Positions 8,823 through 17,972 of a stretch of 64,000 nucleotides of DNA are shown piece by piece. The stretch lies in assembly GCA_036172665.1 (NCBI GenBank), contig JAYKNF010000016.1, positions 372,001 to 436,000 of the forward strand, given 5' to 3'. Made by a program: the position numbers and the translations under genes. Position 1 is the stretch's first letter, and each line of letters begins with the position of its first letter. The notes beneath the pieces were generated by a model. It had not been told where the DNA came from. It ran no database searches and worked only from the letters and a program-made list of their open reading frames with translations. The stretch comes from Prosopocoilus inquinatus. Its lineage: Eukaryota; Arthropoda; Insecta; Coleoptera; Lucanidae.

Positions 8823-9212
8823 GGTGGGGGTCACTACCTCCTCCAACCTTACGGTCGTATTCAAGATAAACCGTTTTTGGATCCTCCGTCAAGTTAAGGT
8901 CACGTCAAGGATAGATAATTTTTCGAACCCTCCTCTGACCTCGCTTTTAGAGGTAATGATGAGGTCACGTCAATGACATTGAAAATTTTGCAACCTCCTC
9001 TGACTTGATCCTTAACCTTGTAGTTACATCGGCACAAAGCAAATTTTAGAACCTCCTCCGATCTTAACCTTGAACCCTCAAGGTCATTTCAAAGTTACCT
9101 CTCGGTTACGTTAGGAACAGGTCGATTCTGGAACCTCCTCTAATCTTGACCTTGATCGAGGTCACCTCAAGGTCATGGCCTTGAAGTTTAAGGTCATGGT
9201 GAGGTCACGTCA
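8823..9212. repeat. Degenerate repeat tract rich in AGGTCA half-sites, B1
   Basis: About 390 bp without a gene, between the promoter of the split-start gene and the terminal hairpin. Loose units of 60-110 bp each carry an aacctcctc motif and one or more (A)GGTCA or TGACCT words, several in the extended form TCAAGGTCA. The tract is kept in B2 (46300-46684). TCAAGGTCA is the known monomer site of FTZ-F1/SF-1/ERR-type nuclear receptors. Whether it works as such here is inference. Confidence 0.6.
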
Positions 9213-9300
9213 GGAATAGGCCGATTCTGGAACCTCCTCCGACCTTGACCTTGAACTTTATTGGTCAAGGTCGGAGGAGGTTCCAGAATCGGCCTATTCC
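9213..9300. repeat. Terminal hairpin of element B1 (38-bp perfect stem)
   Basis: Positions 9213-9250 and 9263-9300 are exact reverse complements with a 12-nt loop. The same structure, with one mismatch, ends element B2 (46685-46772). Homology between B1 and B2 stops a few bases outside it (after tactact), so the hairpin marks a true element end. Such ends recall the folded termini of parvoviruses and of some protein-primed linear genomes. It could also be a fused pair of short terminal inverted repeats. Confidence 0.75.
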
Positions 9301-9302
9301 TA

Positions 9303-9662
9303 CTACTCCTTCACTTCTTCTAATTCAGGGTAATAAATTTTTTGACAGATCAGTTGTGCAACACGATCACCGCGCGTTATTTTGAACGTTGCGTCGGAAT
9401 GGTTAAATAATACGACTTTAATTACACCAGGGTAATCTTCGTCGATGACGCCTGCTCCGACTTCTACACCGTTTCTTGATGACAGTCCTGACCTTGATGC
9501 TATGCGTCCGTAACAACCTTCACGAAGTTCAATTCGTATACCAATATCGATGATTTCCGTGCCTCTTGCTGGAATAGTATAATCATAAGCGCTGCGTAAA
9601 TCATAGCCAGCTGCTTTTGTTGAACTTTTGGTTGGTGCAAATGCGTGAGCTACAGCTTTCAT
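9303..9662 (-). pseudogene. dUTPase of element A, truncated at the junction with B1
   Basis: Hydrolyses dUTP to dUMP and pyrophosphate, keeping uracil out of DNA. Motif I AAGYDLRSA, motif II SRSGLSS, motif III GVIDEDYPG and motif IV RGDRVAQLI are all present. Motif V, the Gly-rich C-terminal arm that closes the active site, is missing. The frame stops after 119 residues at a TAG formed by the first bases of element B1, and normal enzymes are about 20-30 residues longer. A possible 46-bp intron (9737-9692, GTAAGT donor, GTTGTAG acceptor) lies in the 5' UTR. The gene sits downstream of PolB on the same strand. Confidence 0.75.
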
Positions 9663-9817
9663 AAATTTTAAATGTGGTTGTTGATTTTCGGCTACAACAT
9701 GAAAAAAAAATATATTTAAGAAAAAAAAAATACTTACATGTTGAAGTTATTCTGAAATTAGCCTTCAACTGTTTGATAAGTTTTGTTTTAAAACAAAAAA
9801 AGTTATTTCCTCCCCTT

Positions 9818-12800
9818 CTAATTTTTTTTATAGCCCCAAGGAATGGTATCTGTATGAATAAAATTAACAATTCTTTTATCATCGAATGGACTCAGAGCTA
9901 CTTTCTTTTGGTCAATCGTGTATACTTCATGTTTCTCTGATTTAATTAAATGTTGACAGGTATCTATTATAGAATTATTAAATAGAGTTTGATAATAATC
10001 TTCGAACGATATAGAACGAAGTGCTGAATTTTTTATGCCTTTTGCTTTTTTTATAATGTTGCTATTTTCATTTTTTATTGCATACATTTTTGATCTAAGA
10101 CCGATAAACTCTAACATTAATTTTCCATTATTTTCATCTTTCATCAACCCTAAAATCTTTTTATTACGAAGAGGTATTTGATATCTGTTATCAGGTGAAT
10201 AATCTGATGTGTCAAATTTTAAAATGTCTTTCTTGATGTGTTCGTATATGTCTTCAACGAAAAAATGATAAATTAACGAATCGGTATCAGTATAAAGTAA
10301 TTTAGCATTGTTTTTAAATTTATTTTTAATATAATTATAATGAAAATCATATAAAAACGTTTTAGAAAGATCTAATATAGCAAAACCTATGTATATAGGT
10401 TTGTTAAATTTAATATTCAATCGTTTCATTTCGATAATGATCATATCGTTATCAAAAATGGTACAACTGTGAAAGTTTGGCTTCGAGATATAACATTTTG
10501 CTCCGTAACGTCCCTCCCACTTAGTTACCAATTTTACATCTTTATATTTCCTTACGTTTTCCATAGTCTTTCCGAACACCGAATTGTTCATTGGTTTATA
10601 AAATTTTTTTTCAAAATCATTTTTACTTTTTTTACGTAAATCATTATTTCAATTTATGTACGGTTCCATCCAATTCGATTGCTTAAATTTTAATACTCTA
10701 GTGACTCTTTCAATTTTTAATCCTAATTGGATTGCTTGTTTTAAATTTCTGTAATGTATAACGTATTGTTTTTTATCAAATAAAGTTGTTAATAATTTTG
10801 GAACTTTTGAAGATAATGATGGTGGTACTAAACGTTCAGGACAGAGTGGTAAATCTCTATGATTTTCAAATAGTTCTTCGGGATAAAGTAAATCACATTC
10901 CAAAATATAACCAAATTCAGCATCATCTGAGACATTGATGATATCTATCGAGTAAAGGTAGACACATAGCTGTACCGTACAAGTTGTTAACATCATAATA
11001 CATTAAAAATTATGAAGGTTCATCAGCATTGAAATCGTTCATGTACTTGTTATTCGCTTTACCATAACGATTAGAACACTGTGATACCCCACCTCTGATA
11101 CCTTTTTCGATAAACATTATCATGTCAACGTCCGTTAATAATTCTAAGGTAATGGAAGTTGTTTTCAACATGCTGTCGAAAGCTAAACCGGGTGCTGTAT
11201 AATAATGTAACGCGTCTAAATGATAAGTTTGCAAACATGTTGACCTGAAATTTTCAAAAATATCAGTTAAAAGCAAAACATCCGTTTTCAAGTACAATTC
11301 TGCGTACTCTTGTAAATTTTGAATATTGAATGTATGCCATACATTCAATGCGTGCTCATATTCACCGTCTGATATGTGAGATTGATTAATTTTACTGAAA
11401 AAATTATCTTTTGATGGTAAATTTGTATCTTGTAATTTTTCCCAATTGTCAAGATATTCATAGGGGAAAATTCCTTTCCTTTCAAGCAATTTAAATTCAG
11501 TATTATTTTTACAATGAGCTTTGGTAATTACTTTTTGATCGCTATCTAAACATGAGGAAAGTTTATCTAAACTACTAGCCATGAATCGAAAAGAATCTAA
11601 AAATCTAAAATTAATATTAGTATTTGAAATGTATTTAGAAAATGAAATATATTTTTCCTTATTAATCGGTAATAAATCAATTTTGCCTGGAATTTCTGTA
11701 GCTAAAGCTTTTATTATAAAATGACTATCATAACCTGACATACTGTGAAAGATTACGGGTACTGCGTTACTGTTTTTATAATTTAGATTGCACGCTTGAT
11801 GACAACTTCCTCGATACCTGCCAGTTAAGTGACAATGATCACGTACTTTTATATCAGTAAAATTGTTGAATGGTTTTAAACAAATCTGACAATGTGTGGC
11901 ATTTCGATAGTCACACTCTTCTTTTACCGTCAATTTCTCACACGGTACCACGTTCGAAAAAATATCATTAATTTCTAAGCCGATTTTTTTTAGTTCATTG
12001 ACAAACCAGCTTACACAATCTTTCCCAGTATGTAATCTGAATTTTGAAAGTGTTCGATTATATGAACAGAGCAAAAAATATGCTATAGAAAAGGGTTCAT
12101 GTTTTTGATGCTTTATGTTTTTATTTGAAGATTTTAAATCATTATATTTTCTCAATATACATTCTATGTCTGCATAAATTACAAAGGGAACTTTCTCTTT
12201 ATTTTTAAAATTTTTAAATGTTAGATATTTTTCTCTTTCAAGTGGTATCGTAATTTTAGTTTTATTTATATCTCTGCACGAAATTATGTGCTTTTTCAAA
12301 TTCTCTTCCGATCCGAAATGATTTAGACAACGTTCACAAAACCACTTTTTATTATGTAAGTTATCGATTTGTCTGTGAAGTAGACCGGACAAATTTTTTA
12401 TTAAAGCAAAGTGAAATGTAATCTCTGAGTTTATATTTAAGTTAATTTCATCATCTTCAGAATTTTCTTCTTCTTCACAGGGAATCATTAATAAATTAAT
12501 TCGTTTTGTAAAGTCGAACTTACTCAAAGAAATTGGTAATACTTCTGTTTTTTCTATTGTAAATATGTTAATTGAAAGTTCGTTTAATAACTCAAATTTT
12601 TTAACGTTTTTCAAACTAATAGGAAAATGAATACCTTCAAATTTTAAAACATTTGAAAAATGTGGATAAGATGAAACACGTTCAGATTTTTTATGTGCAG
12701 GTGCAGGATATAAAGCTGCCACGATTGACCATAGAAAACAATATTTGTCGTTGTTTTGTATATTTAAGACACACTTTTTATTTTTAATAAAATTAGGCAT

Positions 12801-13481
12801 TTCAACATACGTTGAAATACTTCCGGTTATAGGTGTATAATTATTAATGTTAATTTTTAATTGTAAAATTTCATATAGAGCCCATCCGCTGTCCCTTTCT
12901 TGAAATTCCTCTAATTTTGATAAAATTTTATTTTTAACGTTTATCTCGTACCATTCCTTTAAATTTGTAGAGTGATCAATTACGTGATTTCTAGTCGTAA
13001 AATGTTTGATATCTGTTTCACCATTTTGCGGTTTAACAAAGTTGGCTAAAAATATTACATTTACTTTTAAAACACTTTTCGATAATTCTTTCTTGATTTT
13101 AAAATAAAAATGTCTATAAGATTTTAGAAAAAACAAATTTGGGTCTTTAATGCTTAAATTAATTACTGCACCTGTCCTCATTCTATTTTTAAAACATGAC
13201 TCTAGATCCTGCCAAACCAAAGACTTTCTTTTTTGGTTTCTCTTTTTTCTTAATTGTTCTTTAAAAATTTCTCTATAATTTAACAAAAGTGTTAAATACG
13301 ATTCGATTTTTGAATAATTTGGAATTTTTTCTTTACTTAAAAGCTTTAAGTACTTCTTGGTTAAAAAAATTGTTTTTTTAATGAATTTAACCCATTTTAA
13401 ATAATCTTTTTTTGTTTTAACTAACTTACCAACAGTTTCAATCTTCTTCAAGATGCCACCCAACTGCTGACTGAAATTCAT
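9818..13481 (-). pseudogene. polB: Protein-primed family B DNA polymerase of element A
   Basis: Replicates linear polinton/adintovirus-type genomes from a terminal protein. The long frame 13481-11010 (823 codons) holds the exonuclease motifs YADIE, SGYDSHF and YLKTDVLLL. An in-frame TAA at 11010-11012 and a frameshift between about 10990 and 10940 interrupt the region of motif A (NNLYG is visible in another frame). 10996-10649 carries the palm continuation ([11 protein letters not shown]). An in-frame TGA at 10649-10651 precedes the last block, which has motif [12 protein letters not shown] and motif C YTDTDSL. So there are two stops and one frameshift, and the enzyme is dead as it stands. 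Total span of about 1,220 codons is usual for polinton PolB. Confidence 0.85.
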
Positions 13482-13494
13482 GATTCACACTTTT

Positions 13495-13523
13495 GTATGT
13501 GTGTGTGTGTGTGTGTGTGTGTG
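13495..13523. repeat. TG dinucleotide microsatellite
   Basis: About twelve TG repeats just upstream of the PolB start codon (minus strand). Confidence 0.9.
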
Positions 13524-13539
13524 GGATTTATGCAAGCGT

Positions 13540-14345
13540 TACTAATAAACTGATATTTGTCTGCTGGTAAAACAAATTTTAATTTCAAAATCAATAGTAT
13601 TCAGATAATAACAAAGTTGAAGTACTTAATTGCATAAAAAATGTATATGTACTATGCCTTCTAGAACTTGCAGAATATTTTATAAAAATCTACGTGTTCG
13701 ATTGATGTCATACAAAATGTCTGTAAAAATCATTTTAATATTTAGATAGCAACAAAGTTGAAGTGCTTAGTTGCTTAAATTTTGTTTATCCACAAAGTTT
13801 CCGTCAATAAAATGTCTGTAAAAATATTATTGTTACACAAGTTCAATTGATATCAGCAAAATGTCTATAAAAATCATTTTAATATTCAGATTGCAACAAA
13901 GTCAATAAAATGTCTGTAAAAAATATTATTGTTACACAAGTTCAATTGATATCAGCAAAATGTCTATAAAAATCATTTTAATATTCAGATTGCAACAAAG
14001 GTCATGCTTTCTCAGTAATTTGTGTTTTCCACAGTCTGTAAAAATCATTTTAATATTTAGATAGCAACAAAGTTGAAGTGCTTAGTTGTTTAAATTATGT
14101 TTATCCACAAAGTTTGCAGAATATTTTATAAAAATATACATGTGTGCAATTGACGTCAATAAAATGTCTGTAAAAAATATTATTGTTACACAAGTTCAAT
14201 TGATATCAGCAAAATGTCTATAAAAATCATTTTAATATTCAGATTGCAACAAAGTTGAGGTCATGCTTTCTCAGTAATTTGTTTTCCACAAACTTTGCAG
14301 AATATTTATAAAAATATACAAGTGTTATTTTCAATTAGTTTTCAA
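13540..14345. repeat. Degenerate repeat region between PolB and the divergent spliced gene
   Basis: About 800 bp without a gene. Words such as aaaatgtctgtaaaaatc, attttaatattcag and gcaacaaagttgaag recur seven or more times in varying order, with one block of about 95 bp present almost exactly at 13810, 13905 and 14160. The tract separates the leftward PolB gene from the rightward gene at 14522. It could be a bidirectional regulatory region or a replication-related repeat. No test of that is possible here. Confidence 0.6.
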
Positions 14346-14521
14346 GTAAGCAAAATATGAGAATGTCTGTAAAAATCATTTTTAATAGCGTACACTTATT
14401 GTTTTTCAATAAAAATAGTTGAATTTTATGTAAAATTAGATTAAATTTCATATAAATGCTGCAGAGTTTCACAGAGGGATAGTGTCTAAGAAGTACCAAA
14501 CAGAAGACTAAGAATATCAAA

Positions 14522-15138
14522 ATGGCAAACGTACCATGCACATTAATCGTTCAAACCAATGACGTGAACGATTTACCTATAAAAATGTTATACGTGATAT
14601 GTAAACAATTATGTAGGTAAGATTTTTTTTTTTTTTTTTCATTGTATTTATAACATAAGTTGCTTAATTTTTTTATTTTATTATTATTATTTTTTTTTTA
14701 TTATTTTATAGATATGGAATGAAATCGTTGCAAATTAAAGGAAAAGATCAGGTGATTATAAGTTTAAGTTATTCACCGAAAGGTGAAACTTTAACAAAAA
14801 ACTTTGGAAATTTACCAATTCAATATGTACGGTTGGCGTTGGAGACAGAAGAGGAAATGAATTTGTTCCAGCAGGCGATGATAAAATTTTCATTTAATAC
14901 AATCAGCCAACAAGACGATGATGACCGCATGTTAGAAGAAGCCCCTTCTTCTGAAGGAATATCCAAAAGAAAAATTAAATGGACTGCCGATGCAGTGAAC
15001 AGCGATGAGGATGGTTGTGCGAAGAAAATTAAAATTCTAGAAAATAAAGTGCTAAAAAACCTGACCTTACAAAATATAAGACGAAATATGATGAAGATGC
15101 ACATCTATTCGAATCACAAAAGTATTCAATTGTGTTAG
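14522..15138 (+). CDS. Spliced unknown gene of element A (173 aa)
   Basis: Exon 1 (14522-14616, 95 nt) and exon 2 (14712-15138) join in frame over a 95-bp intron. The donor is GTAAGA, followed by a long T tract, and the acceptor is TTTTATAG. Without splicing the longest frame would start at an internal Met at 14719. The product starts MANVPCTLIV, has alternating hydrophobic strands in the first 100 residues (IISLSY, LPIQYVRLAL), then an acidic stretch (DDDDRMLEEAP) and a basic tail with a KRKIKW segment like a nuclear localisation signal. No family recognised. It is transcribed away from PolB. The Penelope pair lies about 75 bp downstream. Confidence 0.55.
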
Positions 15139-15197
15139 ATGATTAATAAAATTATTTTGTATGTGAAATTCCTAAAATTTAGGAGAGGTAGAAGATG

Positions 15198-15214
15198 TAT
15201 ATATATATATATAT
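15198..15214. repeat. TA microsatellite at the left edge of the Penelope pair
   Basis: A short alternating TA run abuts the 3' end of the left Penelope-like copy. A matching AT run (20456-20484) abuts the other end. Insertion next to simple repeats is common for this class. Confidence 0.7.
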
Positions 15215-15275
15215 GCTGTAGTATTCTTCCGGGTAGTCCTCCGCGTTGAGTTCTCTAAAGAACTATTTGTCTTCT

Positions 15276-15312
15276 GACAACGTTTCGGCAAGGTCTCACT
15301 TGCCATCTTCAG
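15276..15312 (-). ncRNA. Hammerhead-like core at the 3' end of the left Penelope copy
   Basis: On the minus strand: CUGAAGA, 6-bp stem GGCAAG/CUUGCC, GAAAC, a three-base GUU loop closed by two pairs, then GUC. Penelope-like elements are known to carry hammerhead motifs in their pseudo-LTRs. A clear stem I is not visible, so activity is uncertain. Confidence 0.55.
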
Positions 15313-17825
15313 GTCTTCGCTGCTGCTTGCCTGCTTCTGCTCCTCGTCGTTACTCGAGTCACAGTGGCTTCTGGTCGCGCTGGTGGTGGTTTAAGTACCG
15401 TGTTGCGGTCACGCGTCGTTACGATTGGTGGTTTTTCCGCTTGACTTCTTGTTGTTGGTTGATTGGGGCGTGCCTCTTGACTGCTTTCTCCTAATCCTGA
15501 TGGTCCGGGGTTCGCTGGTTTCTGGCTTCGGGTTACTGGTCCTCGACGGTCGGTGGATTTTCGGATCACTGGCCTCCAGGTGGGTGGTAGTCGTAAGGCA
15601 TCATCTCTGGTGTTTAAGTTCATCTGATGTTTCTCGATTTCTATCGCTTCTCGGATGATGCGTTTGGTCTTGTGTTCTACGCTGGCAATTGTTCTGGTGT
15701 TGTCGAAATCTATTTTGTGTGAAGTCGCTTTTACGTGTTGTGCCAATGATGATGTTTTCTCGTCCTTCTCGACGGCCTTTCGATGTTCTTCTCTCCTGAC
15801 GCTTATTTTTCTATTTGTTTGGCCTATGTAGACCTTGTCGCAATCTTGACAGGGAATTCCGTACACGCCTTGGCTTTCCAGTTGTATTTTAGTTTTGACT
15901 GTTGGCAGGATGTTTCCAATTTTCTTGTCGGTGTTGAATGATGTCCGGATATTGTGTTTCTTGAGTATTCTGCTGATCTTCTCTGTTGTCCCTTTAACAA
16001 ATGGTAGGCATGCTGTTCCTACTATATCTTTTTCCTCTTCCTGTGTCTTGGGTTTGCGTTGGTGTTCGGCTTTCCTGATTTGTTTGTCCTGATATCCATT
16101 TTTTATTAAAGATGAGCGGATTTTCTTCATTTCTTCTACCTTGTTTTCTGAGTCAGCCAATCTTTGGGACCGGGTGACGAGGGTCCTTACCACTGATTGC
16201 AATTGTGCTGGATGGTGATGTGATTGTGCGTTCAGGTACCGTTCCGTGTGGGTTGGTTTTCGGTATACGGAATGTCCAAGGCTTCCATCTGGTTTTTTCT
16301 TTATAAGTACATCGAGGAATGGAAGTTCGTTGTTTTCTTCGATTTCCATCGTGAACTTGATCTTCGGATGGATTTCATTCAGGTGTTGCAGAAATCTTCG
16401 TAGTTGTTCTTCTCCATGCTTCCATATTATGAAGGTGTCGTCCATATACCTGAGCCACAGGTGTGGTTTGTGACTTGCGGTATCGATGGCCCGTACTTCG
16501 AAATCCTCCATGAATAAGTTGGCGATTACAGGAGATAATGCTGATCCCATGGGTGATCCTTCTACTTGTTTATAACGTTGATTCTTGAAGATGAAGTAGG
16601 TGTTCTTCAAGCAGTGCTTCACCAGGTCCATGGTGTCGTCTGGGATGTGGTGTTTTAGATGAATGATATCCACTGCTTCGTCTATTGGTATGTTGGTGAA
16701 TAGTGAGACCACGTCGAAACTTACTAGCAGATCTCCTGGTTCTACGGTGAAGTCCTTTATACGCTCGATGAAGTGGCCTGCGTTCTTTACGTAGGATTCT
16801 GCTTCTTCGGCGTATGGCTGCAGTCGTTTGGCCAAGAATTTTGCTAGTGGTTGTAACGGTGATCCGATGGAACTGACGATTGGCCTCAGTGGTATCCCTT
16901 CCTTGTGGATTTTTGGTAATCCGTAGAGCTTTGGGCATCTGGATGATTTTTCCCTCGGGATCAATTGTAATTGCTGCTCTTGACTGATTGAGCTGGCTTT
17001 GATTTTAGCTTTCGTTGTCTTCTCTAAGTATGTTGTTGGATCTGTGGCGATGGTGTTGTACGCTGGGTCGTTTAGTAGGACCTCCATCTTCGTTTCGTAG
17101 TCGTTACGATCCATCACAACGGTGGCGTTTCCTTTGTCGGCTGGAAGTATGACGATTTGTTCATTTTTCTTCAGCGTGTGTAGAGCTTGTAGTTCTTCTC
17201 GAGATAGGTTCCTCTTTGGTGGTTTTGCTCGTCTTAGGATTTGGGATACATCTTGTCGTATTGTCTCCGCTGTGTCCTCCGGTAATCCGATGATGGATGC
17301 TTCCACACTGCATATTATGTTCTCCATTGGTATGCTGGCTGGTGCTACAGCGTAGTTGAAACCCTTGGCCAGTACACTTTTGCTGGCTTCGTCGAGTGGA
17401 TAACTTGATACGTTATGAACAACTTTCTCCAATACGAGCGGTGTTACATGTTCCTTCGGCTTTTGTTCTTTTTGTAGGTGTTCGAACTTCTTCTTCTGCT
17501 TTCTTCTTGTCAGTTCGGTGTCCGTTTCTTCACGAAAAGCTGAGAGTTGGTCCAGTGTTGTCCATAACAACGGATGTAGTGTGCGACTCAGCTCCAGATG
17601 TATTGCTAGAAGCTTTACGTTAACTTCATTCAGTTCCTTCCTGGTGTCGTGGATTGCTTCTCGTAGTAATGCCATACTTGCTCTTCTCAGAATGTTCTTG
17701 GTTTGGTTGTTCTTCTTGTGGAATGTTACTTTGATACTCTTCGGCACGATGTTATTATCCCGGCAGCGTTCCAGGAAAGTCAATTTGCACAGTAGCTTAC
17801 CTCTTCTTGACCGTAGTTTCTCCAT
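15309..17825 (-). CDS. Penelope-like reverse transcriptase / GIY-YIG endonuclease, left copy
   Basis: Reading from the Met at 17825 gives 838 residues with no interruption. In order they are a basic helical N-terminal region, a reverse transcriptase with SFDVVSLFTNIP, GSPMGSALSP and the catalytic YMDDTF box, and a linker. A C-terminal GIY-YIG nuclease follows, with GVYGIPCQDC and YIGQTNRK and the paired Cys typical of Penelope nucleases. A Pro/Arg/Thr-rich tail ends the protein. The open frame actually continues upstream to 18122, but its first 50 codons are antisense of the right copy beyond the palindrome centre and are not part of the element's gene. The stop codon overlaps the start of a hammerhead-like motif. 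It may be active. Confidence 0.85.
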   Translation of the reverse strand: MEKLRSRRGKLLCKLTFLERCRDNNIVPKSIKVTFHKKNNQTKNILRRASMALLREAIHDTRKELNEVNVKLLAIHLELSRTLHPLLWTTLDQLSAFREETDTELTRRKQKKKFEHLQKEQKPKEHVTPLVLEKVVHNVSSYPLDEASKSVLAKGFNYAVAPASIPMENIICSVEASIIGLPEDTAETIRQDVSQILRRAKPPKRNLSREELQALHTLKKNEQIVILPADKGNATVVMDRNDYETKMEVLLNDPAYNTIATDPTTYLEKTTKAKIKASSISQEQQLQLIPREKSSRCPKLYGLPKIHKEGIPLRPIVSSIGSPLQPLAKFLAKRLQPYAEEAESYVKNAGHFIERIKDFTVEPGDLLVSFDVVSLFTNIPIDEAVDIIHLKHHIPDDTMDLVKHCLKNTYFIFKNQRYKQVEGSPMGSALSPVIANLFMEDFEVRAIDTASHKPHLWLRYMDDTFIIWKHGEEQLRRFLQHLNEIHPKIKFTMEIEENNELPFLDVLIKKKPDGSLGHSVYRKPTHTERYLNAQSHHHPAQLQSVVRTLVTRSQRLADSENKVEEMKKIRSSLIKNGYQDKQIRKAEHQRKPKTQEEEKDIVGTACLPFVKGTTEKISRILKKHNIRTSFNTDKKIGNILPTVKTKIQLESQGVYGIPCQDCDKVYIGQTNRKISVRREEHRKAVEKDEKTSSLAQHVKATSHKIDFDNTRTIASVEHKTKRIIREAIEIEKHQMNLNTRDDALRLPPTWRPVIRKSTDRRGPVTRSQKPANPGPSGLGESSQEARPNQPTTRSQAEKPPIVTTRDRNTVLKPPPARPEATVTRVTTRSRSRQAAAKT

Positions 17826-17972
17826 CTTCTTCGTTCGTTGTAGTATCTCCTCCCCGTGCAGGTCGATAATGTTAATCCGTAGGCTTCCGCGGGTGTTGAA
17901 TGCTGTAGTATTCTTCCGGGTAGTCCTCCGCGTTGAGTTCTCTAAAGAACTATTTGTCTTCTGACAACGTTT

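Larger units (their letters stand above)
15215..17972 (-). mobile_element. Penelope-like element, left copy (full length, minus strand)
   Basis: A short direct repeat of about 70 bp (15215-15285 and 17902-17972) lies at both ends, in the way pseudo-LTRs flank Penelope-like elements. Between them lies one long frame with reverse transcriptase and a GIY-YIG nuclease. The copy meets the 5'-truncated right copy head-to-head at 17972/17973. The two copies differ at only a few residues over 740, so both insertions are young. Confidence 0.85.
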
